Of a stretch of 64,000 bases of DNA, positions 11,041 through 21,760 are shown piece by piece. Every line of letters begins with the position of its first letter. Position 1 is the stretch's first letter. The translations under genes and the position numbers were made by a program. The stretch is from Torreya grandis (taxonomy: Eukaryota > Streptophyta > Pinopsida > Cupressales > Taxaceae), in NCBI GenBank assembly GCA_037957365.1, contig JARHVA010007802.1:541606-605605 (forward strand), in the 5' to 3' direction. The notes under the pieces are model-generated. The model was not told the DNA's origin. It saw only the letters and a list, made by a program, of their open reading frames with translations, and searched no databases.

Positions 11041-14000
11041 TGTTGGAAGTACAATTACTAAGATGTGAGATGAATCATTATTTAAAAACTTTACTAAAAT
11101 TCCACTTGAGCATTCATGAACATTCATTCAAACATGTAGAAAATAATGACTAAGTAACCATTCACATATGCATAAAACATAAAAACACAAGATAATACAA
11201 CTTATATGTGGTAAACCCTCAAGGGGAAGAAAACCCATTAATCCATAAAAATTATATATAGTCCTATAACACAAAATATCAAGTTTAGTGAAGCCCTAAC
11301 TTCACATGGAGCACCAACCCCAACTAACTAAGTACCAACCTAGCTAGGCTTTAGTAAGCACCCACTTGCAAGGAGGCACCAACCCCCTAGATGAATCAGT
11401 ATGAACTCAGCCACCTAAAACACTTTATCAAATTTATAATACCTTTTTTCTCATACAACATATGATGATCACCTTCTTTGGCTCTTCACACACTTTTATT
11501 CCTCTCAAAACTTCCTCTAGCCTTCTTCGTTCTACTAGGTCTCTTCAAGGATGATTAGGTCATATGACCTTGATTTACATAATAAAACCTCATATTATAT
11601 ATTCATGACTATATTTATACACCATATAATTTTTTACATGACCCTTATACTCATAAATTTTCTCTTTTATTTTATTGCACTCTCTTCTCACAAATAGGCC
11701 TAAAATTGCATTGTATTTATACAAGCCTCTTGTTCATATTCTTCTTGGTTGGCTAAACACCCTTAAAATATTATGTAGTCTATGAAATAGTTCTTAATAC
11801 ATCTCATAAACATGAATCAAATTTTATTTGATTCCCTTTAAGTGTTTCATACCTCAATTAGGCCTCATTTCATCTTTAGGTCTTATGGAGACCTAATTCT
11901 ATTAGGTCTACTTTAGGACACATTACACTTTACCTTCCTTGGAATACATTAAAACACCTCACACAGTATTAACATATCATATTCTTAAAAATATACCTAT
12001 TTTAATATCATCTAGGCTCCATAACATCTTTCAATTCCAATCACCACTTGAAGCACACTATTTGTATTGTTCATAATTAGGCATATGCATTACTAGAAAG
12101 TTTGTCTTGAACTACTAAAGATAAAACACCAATTGGATAAACAACCATGTAAATAAATCACATATTTACAAATATCATGAACTTAGGTTAATTATAAACT
12201 TCATTAAATACTTTAACTCAATGTATACAGGCTCAAACTCTTCTTTACAAAATGCTCACTCTGAACTTCCAACTAGCCTCATAACATAGTAATGGAAACT
12301 TAAACTTATGATAGATAAAATAATACACTAAAGGATTTAAAATGCATGAAAATTATCCTAAAACATCTTGATAACAACCTCCATAAAAAATATCATAATT
12401 TATAATGGTAACTATTGGTCTTGTAGACCAATTTGTTGACCTTCTCTCTCACAGACCTCACTCAGCCAGACAAGCCATTTTGGCTTCAAAATTTTCACTA
12501 ATTTCAATAACTACAAAACCTTATACAAATAAATAATAGGACATAAAATTTTCACTACTTTCAATAACTATAAAAAAACACTACCATGTGCATTATATAC
12601 TTCAACTTAGATTAAAGAGCCTCCAACTCATGACCACAACTTGTTTACTCAAATCTACCAGTTTCCCTTAAAGCACAGTCATGGTGACAATGACCTTCAA
12701 CACCTTTATGAAAAAATTTAGAGACTTATAATGAATTTAAATTATATTATGATATCATTAGAAAATTATAAAATATAAATATAACATGGTCAAATATTAA
12801 ATATTGGTCTTGTAGACCAATCTCATAACCTCACTGAGCCAGACAAGTTAACTTGTGATCAACTTTTTCACTATAACCACTAACCTTCAAAACTTATACC
12901 AGACATAATCATGTATTAAAATTATTGAAAAAAAACTCCATGCATTTGGTTTCATACATATTCCATGATAACACAATCCTAAACATCTTCTCATTATTGC
13001 CTAGGTTTCTCACTATTCATACCATTAGCCTGTTAATGATAGGCTATCTTGGATGACCGGTTTAGCATAACTAAGGTATATAACTTGTCCAAAAACCTTC
13101 ATGGGCACAAACTAAAAGTCTCAAAAATTTTATTACATCCATTTAGTAATGTTTACTTGGTCAACTCTAACTGCCATAATAAATCTCTAAGAAATTAGGC
13201 CTTTCCTGTAGGATCCACTCACTCACTTGAAGACTTAATCACCCCTAGATATGTATGGAAGAGTTGAATATAACCTCCAATCACTAAACTAGACATACCA
13301 ATCCATTATAATTAATTTAGAAAATCTTTCAAATTAGGTCATTGTTACGGTTCTTTGAGGGTTTAAACCATCTTCCACTATTAGAAATCATTCATAAATC
13401 TTAGCCCCTCATTCCAAAAACTAATGCCTAAAAATTTGAGCTATGACCCTTCCCCATCAACCATGAATATATTATGTCCCCATGCATATGTTTTAAATTC
13501 TAATGAACACTTAAAAAACCTTCTAAGTAGATAAATCTTCATCATGTGCACTTGAGAGACCTTAAAACACTTTTTCAAGACTAAACCTTAAACATTTGAC
13601 CTCAAACTTGGTCAAAAAACACTTTGGAAAATCTATCATACCACTAATAATGCTCACGTGCTCATTGTTATCTTAAAATATTGATCTCATTCCTAGTTTT
13701 TCCACCCTATCTCTCTTTACTCTCTATACCTTTACATATAAACCATATTATTCCTTTAAAATGACCTTATAACCATTGTCCAAACTCTCAAAACCTCATA
13801 TACATGGCATAAAACCTATTACCATGCTCAACCACTATCGTACATATTTCATAGGCCTTGGCAATAGATCATGATGCCTCATTAGACTAGGTAGGATCTA
13901 TAAATGGTATAGTTGCAAACTATATCTATAGGTCCTACCCTTGTAGGCTGATCTAGGCAACAATTCAGGGGACAATACGGGTGACAATTCCACCCCAATT

Positions 14001-15060
14001 GATGACGGAACTTATGGGAGCCATAACTTTTGCACTGTAGCTCCAATTGACTCACCGTCTGAACCATTGGAAAGATAAGAATGAGAATAATTCTATGAGA
14101 TGGAATGGATATTTTCTCAATGCAGTTTAACCCCATAAAACCCAATGGAAGTGTCCTAAATTTAAATTTTAGTAGTGCAGTCTAAAAATACTAAGTTTCT
14201 AAAAATAGTAATTCCTCAAATTCTATATTATTTTAAAGCATAGAAGTCAAAACATTTAATCTCCCTCAAGATTGGTGACCTTACACATCCTCCCCATACT
14301 TTAAAAATGGGTATAAATGAAGATGTAACCCAAAATGGAAAATCAGACATCTCTTTCCAGAGATAAACATATAGTTGTATTGTGATCTTGAGTAATAATA
14401 CATCTCTTCTCAGAGAATTCATTGTTACTATGTTATTTTTCTATTCTTAAAATATTTATCAACCAGAACTTCTAATTTTTGGATCATAGGCTTACCTTGA
14501 GACTCTTATGAGTGATCTAATGCTTCAAATACATGATCAATAAAATTTATAAAACCATTCCTTCTTATGTGCACTCATTTCACCAAGCTATCATACTCAT
14601 ATCTTCTCATAAAGTCTATACAAGGATTTACAAGACACCTTAATGCCTTGACCTATTCCTTCCACATTATGACCTTAACACAACATCAACCAAGTAGATA
14701 TAAGATAATTGGACCTCTACCTTTATCTCTCATATAAATCACTGCATACCTTCAAAGTTCATAAGAAGCTTGTCATAACACACATTGCCAACTAGCCTTT
14801 CTCATCTAGATACTAGTCTTAAAATAAATAGTTGACATCAACCTCATTCATCATGATTACTCTTTCTCTCATAGTAACAACACTTACTATGTTTACATAA
14901 AAACTCATCATGCCTTCACAAGAACCTTGTCACATCAGCCTCACAAGCTCATACATCAAATACCACTCACCATGCATCTTCATCAAATGCATCTAGACAT
15001 CATTGAAAAAATATTTTGACATTAATGACGTTATATTGGCATCAAAACAACACCATATCA
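11041..15060 (-). repeat. 5' LTR of the LARD-like element, with a 538-bp insertion
   Basis: Collinear with 5235-8664. Apart from the solo LTR at 13949-14486 and its duplicated TAGGC, it is about 3,477 bp against 3,430 bp for its partner. It ends near ACAACACCATATCA, and host leader sequence resumes at once. Confidence 0.8.
13949..14486 (+). mobile_element. Solo LTR (538 bp) with 5-bp target duplication
   Basis: The insert starts TGATCTAGGCAACAATTCAG and ends TTTTTGGATCA, the TG...CA form of an LTR. It is flanked by TAGGC at 13944-13948 and again at 14487-14491. The partner LTR, at about 8,113, has the uninterrupted site CTTGTAGGCTCAC, which confirms the insertion and its edges. A GTATAAATG TATA-like box near 14,309 suggests plus orientation. 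With a single LTR and one target duplication, it most likely arose by LTR-LTR recombination. Confidence 0.85.
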
Positions 15061-15284
15061 TCACTTTGATCATAATTATATGGCATGGTGCATAAATATG
15101 ATCTCCATGAGGTTCAATGGGAATTCATGGGTATGAGAGGGGAGATGAATGGATTTAGGTATCAATGACAACAACTAACTAGGAAATTATCCAAATTTGT
15201 AGCTTAACCTTTGTAAAATAACTCTCCACCACTTAATTTTGGATCTCCCAATCTAAATAATTCTAGTGTCAATATGGGGCTAAA
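15061..15284 (+). other. Remainder of the gypsy leader repeat
   Basis: ATGGCATGGTG, ATGATCTCCATGAGGTTCAA and TCATGGGTATGAGAGGG resume the tandem unit interrupted at 5234, followed by untranslated-looking sequence up to gag. Confidence 0.65.
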
Positions 15285-15965
15285 GCCAATGTTGCCAAAA
15301 GTGGAGTTGTGCAAGTTTGAAAGTAAGGATCCACTCACATGGCTTACTCAGATTAAAAATTTAATTGATTTACATTAGACTCCCTATTCAAAAAAGGTGA
15401 TCATTTCCTATCTATATATGGATCTTGATTATTTCATTTGGTATCATTGGTTGTGTCTCAAAATAAAAAGAAGGGTGTCCCAATTTATGGTCAGTATTTC
15501 TTTAGGAGTTAAAACTCCAATATCACAATAATGTCTTTTAAAACTACTTCAACCAACTAGCTAATATATACCAAACCATCACTATAAAGGATTAATTTCA
15601 TAAATTTTAAAATCTCTCCTTACATGTGGTAGGCATCACTGAGGGAAATCCGGCTGACTTATTTTTGGGTGGCCTCAAAGATAGCATCCAATTAGAGGTT
15701 CATATATTTAATCCCAAAAATATATTTGAATCCATAACAAGGGTATGAATGGATAAGGAAAAATATTTAATCAGACAAATACCTTTGACTAATGTCTATG
15801 AATTCACTTTCCTAGTACCATAATTTTTGTATCCTATTAGATTGACCCCTTAACAAATTAAAGACAAGCGTGAAAAAATGTTGTGTTTTGGCTATGATAA
15901 AAAATGGAGTAAAGGACATTGATGTGCTGAAAATAAGTTGTTTTACATTGAAGGAATCAATGAGG
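15285..15965 (+). pseudogene. Ty3/gypsy gag pseudogene
   Basis: Translation gives MLPKVELCKFESKDPLTWLT followed by QIKNLIDLH, a stop, and TPYSKKVIISYLYMDLDYFI-WYHWL. This is the plant retrotransposon gag pattern (P-F-G-DP-W ... Q--YF ... V--A---L-------W). Downstream, near 15,870-15,955, CFGYDKKWSKGH, a stop, and CAENKLFYIE form a damaged CCHC zinc knuckle with one Cys replaced by Tyr. An acidic linker follows. Several stops and frame changes show it is dead. Protease and RT follow in the expected order. Confidence 0.7.
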
Positions 15966-16019
15966 AAGAAGAATATGATGAGGTTTTAGAGGTGGGTTTA
16001 GAAGAAACTAGGGATGAAT

Positions 16020-16155
16020 ATGAATATTTTCAACCTACTATTTCTTATCACACACTTTCAGTCATTATTACTCCTAAAAATATTCAAGTGGTGGGTTTAT
16101 TAAATAATTAAAAGGTGGTTGTGTTAATTAAGTAAGACCTTTGAACTGTGTGGAT
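16020..16155 (+). pseudogene. Ty3/gypsy aspartic protease remnant
   Basis: The translated stretch ISYHTLSVIITPKNIQVVGL, then LNN, a stop, and KVVVLIK matches the start of a plant gypsy protease (ISLHAL-G ... I---G-I----V--LID-GST). The sequence diverges before the active-site D-S/T-G can be read. Just downstream lies the left arm of the palindrome, whose plus-strand translation keeps gypsy-like linker words such as GVKGFVA and STHLDI. Confidence 0.6.
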
Positions 16156-16161
16156 TATGGG

Positions 16162-16567
16162 CTAAATCTCTAGAATTGGTTAGTTCTCATCAATGACAAA
16201 TATTCTTAGAAAAGGTGTTAAGGGATTTGTGGCATGTTTAGTTTACATATAGGTTTAACCAATAAATGAGTCTACACATCTTGATATTTAAAGAGTGTTG
16301 GATGACCATTTTTTTTTGTAACATGCCAAGAGAACTTACTCTAATTTTCATGCATGATCATGCCATCATGATCATGCATGAAAATTAGAGTAAGTTCTCT
16401 TGGCATGTTACAAAAAAAAATGGTCATCCAACACTCTTTAAATATCAAGATGTGTAGACTCATTTATTGGTTAAACCTATATGTAAACTAAACATGCCAC
16501 AAATCCCTTAACACCTTTTCTAAGAATATTTGTCATTGATGAGAACTAACCAATTCTAGAGATTTAG
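16162..16567. repeat. Perfect 201-bp inverted duplication with 4-bp spacer
   Basis: Bases 16162-16362 and 16367-16567 are exact reverse complements by my base-by-base reading, including a nine-base T/A homopolymer, with CCAT between them. The left arm translates in plus orientation as the protease-RT linker. The right arm is the same DNA backwards and has no coding sense there. Coding resemblance returns directly after it (IRPYKYPCV). The right arm is therefore an added inverted copy. Identity of the arms inside such a decayed element means a recent event or an assembly artefact. Confidence 0.95.
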
Positions 16568-16579
16568 TTACACATGATA

Positions 16580-17260
16580 CCACCTACCATCAGACCCTAT
16601 AAGTATCCCTGTGTATAGAAGAGAGAAATTTAAAATATTGTATAAGAGATGATGGATGTACGAATCATCCAACACAGTCAAAGTGAATATTCCTTCTTTA
16701 TGGTCATGGTGTAGAATAAGGATGACACTTAGAGGATGTGCTCAAAATACAAATAATTCAACAAGTACACCATCAAATATAAGTTTTCAATTATAGTAAT
16801 TGATTATTTTCTATATGAACTACATGGTATTGTTTTTTTACCAAGTTAGACCTTTACTTTATGTATCATCAGATTCAAATCTATGATGAAGACATACCTA
16901 AAACTTATTCTAAAACTCATGAAGGCCATTATGAATTTATGGTCATGTCTTTTAGCCTCACAAAGGCACCATCTACATTTTAGAGTTTGATGAATACTTT
17001 TTTTAGGCCATTTTTTAGAAAGTTTGTATTGTTGTTTTTTGATGATATTTTCATCTACAGTAAAAACTAGGAAGACCATTTGAAACATGTGAAATAGGTA
17101 ATTTCAATTCTTAAACAACATTGTCTTTATGCCAAACCTTCTAAATGTTCTTTTGGTGTCCAATAGGTGGAGTATTTAGGTCATATTTTTTCAAATGTGG
17201 GAATGAAAGATGATCTTTAAAAAAAAAGTAATGATGGACTGGGAGGTTCCTAAGACCCTC
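16580..17260 (+). pseudogene. Ty3/gypsy reverse transcriptase pseudogene
   Basis: The N-terminal part (IRPYKYPCV ... EMMDVRIIQ ... MVMV ... INK-like words) covers about 16,587-16,780. From about 16,840 one frame reads [18 protein letters not shown], then [29 protein letters not shown] and, after a stop, SLMNTFFRPFFRKFVLLFFD and DIFIYS. These are RT motifs with the catalytic F-DD box near 17,037-17,060. It continues to KPSKCSFGVQ, a stop, and VEYLGHIFS. In-frame stops stand where the family has Gln or Trp (TFQSLMN, KTWEDHL, HVKQV, QQVEYLG). A shift follows near 17,220. The wording is closest to plant chromovirus-type gypsy elements. Confidence 0.85.
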
Positions 17261-17878
17261 AAGAACCTCTAAGGATTTATAAGGCTAATTGATTACTATC
17301 ACACATTTGTAAAAAATTATGGTAACATTTTAACCCCACTCACCTCTTTATTGAATAAAAACTCCTTCCAATGTATTGATTCAACTACCAACTCATTTGA
17401 ACACTTTAAAATGGTTATGTGCATGACTCCAATTTTGGCTACTCCTATTTTTTTAATCTTTTATGGTGGAGTGTAACACATCATGATATGACATGGGGGT
17501 TGTACTCATGAAATAAGGTATACCACTAGAATTTTAAATTCATCAATTAAAAGGAAAAAATAGGCTCAAACCAATCTTTGAGAAAGATATGATGAATATT
17601 TTACATGCAGTCAAGCAATGAAGACCTTTTATGATGGGTCATAATTTTCAAGTAAAGACTGATCATGATAGCCTCAAATATTTTTTTGGAATAATGATTG
17701 TCATCTAAATAAAAATAGGAATGGGTGACAAATATTTTAGGCTATGATTTTCAAATAGTGTATAATAAATTAAAATATAATATGGTGGTAGATGCCCTCT
17801 CCTAACATGATAAATCAGTTGAGGCATTATTATACACCATGACCATGTGGCAGGCATATTGGCTGGAGGAAGTATTGT
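17230..17878 (+). pseudogene. Ty3/gypsy RT thumb and RNase H remnant, truncated
   Basis: Reading on, VMMDWEVPKTLKNL, a stop, GFIRLIDYYHTFVKNYGN and ILTPLTSLLNKNSFQCID are the RT connection region, followed by FEHFKMVMCMTPILATP. RNase H fragments follow, ending near KYNMVVDALS, the usual terminal VADALSR motif. Gypsy resemblance stops at about 17,878, before the integrase zinc finger. The sequence then joins a repeat also found at 61 kb, so the element was cut or recombined there. Confidence 0.75.
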
Positions 17879-17881
17879 TAT

Positions 17882-18105
17882 GAATCATTTATTTTTGAAT
17901 CTTCTTATCCACCATTCTACTTGATGATCCATTACATAAGGTTTCATAATTCCTTTGTAGAGAAGAATCTTATCTTGTGGGAAAAGTCTTTTAGATGCAT
18001 ACAAGATGTCATGTAGCCTAGAGCTGACCTATCTTTATTATCCTTATGAACCACAACAACCTATTACAAAGTACCATTGGCCAAGGGAGATACCAAACTA
18101 GTACC
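17882..18105 (+). repeat. Leader-like repeat, copy 1
   Basis: Collinear with 61,037-61,258: shared words include TATCCACCATTCTACTTGA, TCTTGTGGGAAAAG and CCATTGGCCAAGGGAGA. At 61 kb the same segment sits just downstream of a TATA box. Copy 1 abuts the truncated gypsy element and precedes a second gag relic, so it may be the R/U5 or leader of that second element. Confidence 0.75.
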
Positions 18106-19130
18106 ATCACCAATATAGATTCCTTTCAACCTTTACTACCTAAAATCATCCTTACATTGCCTTTCTAGTTCCTTTTTAAATCTAACTCCCTATCAAATTT
18201 ATTTCCAAAATATAGAATTTAAAACATTCAAGAATGATCACATAGATTAACTTTTTTATTTTTATTACTTACTCTCTAATAATTATATCTTATATTATAA
18301 AACTTATATCATCAAACATTGGTACAAATTTTGTGTTGTGTGACACAACTATATTGATTGGTTCAACCCACTTGCTTGTGTGTTTATTTTAAGTATTATT
18401 CAAAATAACACTAGATCATCCAAACTATTAACTATTAAAATTATCTTTACCTTCAAAACATTGTTTATCTACTTGACTCTGTCTCTTACCTTTCCACTTT
18501 TCCCACAAAACATAGTCACCTTATTCGATCGAGTCTCTTATAGACTGATTGTTCTATCTCCCTTAAATGCTTATTTGACTTATCTAATTATGTGTCTTTA
18601 AAAATCCCTTATTTGTAACAACTTCAAAACATATTTGACCAATTTGACTATGCCTTTTATATCCCATCTTACTTACTGCCTTACAAGATAGTGTTGACTA
18701 GTTATACCTAGTATCCTATCAGTTGATCCTCACTTCTAAATAAGCTTTTAGCTTCCCTCCATATTAAATTTCTTTTTTGATGATAATAAATAATTTAATA
18801 AAACAAACATGATGAATTTCACCAATCCCAATAGGTTTCCTAAGGCACATCTTACGACACCTACTACATATCAAATTGATGTCCATATTACCACCTGCAT
18901 TACCAATTATGGGACTCCTCCCCATAATTTCTTAGAACTTAACCCATTATTTTCATAATAAGATGATATTTTACTTTAGTACACAACTAAAATGATCATT
19001 TTCATCAATTAAAACCCTCAACATAGAGGAAAATATCCTACAACCATCTATAAACTCATGATGGGACCTAATTTAGAATAATCCCATTCACCTTCCCCTA
19101 GTTTTTCCTAAGGATTTGGGGCAATCCCTT
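18106..19130. other. Unidentified pyrimidine-rich spacer
   Basis: No motif or terminus recognised. It lies between the leader-like repeat and the next gag relic, where a retroelement 5' untranslated region would be expected. Confidence 0.35.
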
Positions 19131-20159
19131 TCCTTTAATACCAACCTTTCCCATATATTATGTCTCCTTCCCACACTATGACATCATCTCTATATCTTAA
19201 TCTATCTCCATGCCAAGTATTTATTCAAACATGGTAGGTTCAACATCTACTGGGGCTCTTCAAAATACCACATTTATATCCATGCTACAAGTGCATCTCA
19301 TGCTATTTATGCCTTTTATGCCACATGTGGGACACATGTTACTACCTCATCCCACACTCATAGTGCATCTCAAAATCTTAATACCTCACATAATAATAAT
19401 ACATCACATGTTGCATTCATTAGCCAAAATGTTACCCAAACTAATCAACTTCTATTAAAAACACTTAACCAAATGCATAAATTTTAAACTAATAATAAAA
19501 ATCAAATGATGAAAATAAAAAAAAACCTAATAAATTTATAAAACCAACCTTACCATGCTTAATTCGGAGTGAAAAATCCTAAATACCCCACCCCACCTTA
19601 GGGATTCACATTGTAACCTCATACCACAACCCCCACTTATCAATAAAACTATAAAACATTTACAAAGGGATCCTCTAGTAACTCAAATTTATAAAATTGA
19701 CATAAGAGGTATCACTACCAACATCACTTATAATGGATTTATAGATCTTACCTTACATCTAAAAATATTTGGAAACCTTTACAAATATTGGGTTAAGCTT
19801 AATACTTTTGATGCCACTAAACTTTTAGCTAAAACACTTTTAGGAGATGTTTTAAATTGGTACAATTAATTCAAAACCCACTCTATTGATATCCTATAAT
19901 ATTTTTTCAACTCACTAGTCTAAAAATTCCAAAATAATGATCTTCCCAAAAATATCTTAGCTCATTTTATAAATTATAAACAACTCAAAACTAAAATGGC
20001 ACAAGTCTTCATCAAATGACAGAAACTTTTGACTAACAAATATTAGCATAATATGGTAGATGATAACCTCTTCCACCTATTTACTAATTCTCTTCACCCT
20101 AAATTATAATATCTCATTAAGAACCCTTCTCTAAAAAATTTGGAAGAAGCTCTTGACTA
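19130..20159 (+). pseudogene. Second Ty3/gypsy gag pseudogene, 5' part
   Basis: Between 19,690 and 20,159 one frame gives YKYWVKLNTFDATKLLAKTL, LGDVLNWYN, a stop, FKTHSIDIL, then AHFINYKQLKTKMAQ and NLFHLFTNSLHPKL, ending LKNLEEALDY. This is the retrotransposon gag layout (W--F, AKTLLGDVLNWY, a Q-A---F..L---L motif, then the EEAL-- ending). The upstream part is low-complexity and His/Pro-rich, as in many plant gags. Stops replace probable Gln and Trp codons. It is interrupted at 20,159 by a minus-strand LTR and continues at 21,400. Confidence 0.6.
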
Positions 20160-21356
20160 TGATCTAGGAATTTGACTCACCAGAGGATGGTTAGTATTGT
20201 GTTAATTTCAAAATGAAAACAAGATGAAAGAAACACACTAATAGCATAAAATCTCTAGGCCTAGACACTAGGGAGAGATTTGTAACAAAAAAAGTGAAAA
20301 ACACAACAAAAAAATAAGGAATAAAACACAATAATTCTTTCACCTTCCTTGGATGCTCCAAATTCCTTTGTAGTGGTGGCTTTCTCAGCTTGTGATCATG
20401 AAGTCCTTGGCAATGGAAGTTTGTTTACCTCCATCTCTCCTTGGCACCTTTGGCTTATGACTTGGCTTGGCTTGGAATCAATTTGACATGGTAACACTAA
20501 TTACTTGAAGATTTTTGAACCATTTGTGCATTATAACTTTTCATTATCAATTCTTTTGAAATGATGTTCATGGCCTCTCTATTTATAGATTTTTGGATTT
20601 GTCTAGAATCAACTTGAACTATCCATCTCAAGATTGAGATGTGACATTAAGGATTAATTCAATTTTTGGAATTAATTTTGTAATTATCCTCATCATGACA
20701 TTAGAAGAAGGGGACATTAAGAGGTATGGAGGGAATCATGGAAGGCATTGATGAGGCATGGAGGGCATGAATCCTGATATTTGTGGCATTTATGGCCTAG
20801 GGATGTTTTCCCAAGAAATGAGTTCACCAAATGATGCAAATATTCAATATTAATTTCCATAAACAAGTTTTTAACAAGTTTCCATGGAATTCTTAATTAG
20901 GCCTTAATTTGGATTAATCATCTCTTAAGTATGTTTAAGCACTTTGTGCACAAATTACTCAAATTGATCAGAATGTCTTTTTATTGGTCCAAATTTTGAC
21001 TAGTTTGGAATTGGAAGGTAACATTAGATGCATTGGATAAGTATTCTTATTTAGGATGTTACCAACAACAAATAAAAAAGGCATGTGTCTTGTGAAAAAA
21101 ATTGATAGGAAAGAGCAATCCAAAGCACCCAGGTGTAAAATTGGAATTTTGACTCAAAATGATCTGATCAAAGTTAGTTATCCCATAAATTTCATTACCC
21201 CATTTAGGGATACCCTGGCCAAAATTGGCATTTTAATATTTCAGTTTCAACTCATTTAACATGTTTTAGTGTTTTTATGCCAAATTGTGCATTTTAGGTG
21301 GAAATTAGTCAAAAGCCTAGTTGGAGGTTATCGGTGGCCAGTTTTAATTGTCTACA
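20160..21356 (-). mobile_element. LTR copy A (about 1.2 kb), minus strand
   Basis: Read on the minus strand it begins TGTAGACAATTAAAACTGG and ends TTCCTAGATCA, an LTR in TG...CA form. A TATA box (TATAAATA, plus-strand 20580-20587) lies in minus orientation. It is related to the LTRs at 25,736-26,818 and 55,028-56,077, sharing the GGTTAGTAT-TTC entry region, ACCTTCCTTG and the GCCTAGTTGGAGG-like end. It splits the gag pseudogene, with no internal sequence beside it, so it looks solo. No matching 5-bp target duplication is visible (GACTA left, TTAAC right). Confidence 0.7.
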
Positions 21357-21399
21357 TTAACCAATATAAATGATAATATTTCCTCATGTGTCAATTTGA

Positions 21400-21760
21400 A
21401 CCATCTTAACCTATAATGGAAATCTAATGCTTATCAAAAACAAAAACTATCATGCAACCAATGATGGTGTTACTGACACTTATGACACCATACACACTAT
21501 CCAATATATTATTCCAAACAACACCATGGAAAATGTTCTTCCCCCTAACAATAAATATAATCATAATCCCACATTTTCTCAAAATAATTATACTAATGTG
21601 CACAAACCATTGTCACTAGAAAAATTTCAAAAATGTCTTCCATTACCTATACCACAAGATACTAACCTCACTCATCTTATGAAATCATGGTATGATCCAA
21701 ATATTTTTTTTTGGTTTTATGCAAGTTGGGGCCATTCTCATGAGACATGTAGATAATTAA
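21400..21760 (+). pseudogene. Second gypsy gag pseudogene, 3' part with zinc knuckle
   Basis: An open frame of 109 codons (21427-21756) runs through Asn/His/Pro-rich sequence and ends FYASWGHSHETCR, the last part of a CCHC knuckle (C--C---GH----C) with the first Cys residues changed. It continues the gag interrupted by LTR copy A. Confidence 0.55.

Larger units (their letters stand above)
5235..15060 (-). mobile_element. LARD-like nested LTR retrotransposon, minus strand
   Basis: Two direct repeats of about 3.45 kb (5235-8664 and 11041-15060) bracket a 2.4-kb interior. Read on the minus strand, the right copy is the 5' LTR ending TACTTCCAACA. Two bases later comes TGGTATCAAATTAGG, which matches a plant initiator-Met tRNA primer site at its first eight bases. 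At the other end a purine tract (AAAGGGGAAA) precedes the LTR start TGGCATAG. Very long LTRs with little coding DNA fit a large retrotransposon derivative. The element interrupts a tandem leader repeat, so it is younger than the gypsy element around it. No exact target duplication is visible; the best pair is CTTTA (5230-5234) and CTTTG (15064-15068), three bases off the drawn end. Confidence 0.8.

Noticed and set aside
5230..15068. CTTTA/CTTTG as the target duplication of the LARD-like element
   Set aside because: The right copy is three bases beyond the LTR end and differs by one base; noted but not claimed.
16846..17088. Minus-strand 80-codon open frame
   Set aside because: It is the antisense of the reverse transcriptase pseudogene, whose plus-strand motifs are unmistakable.
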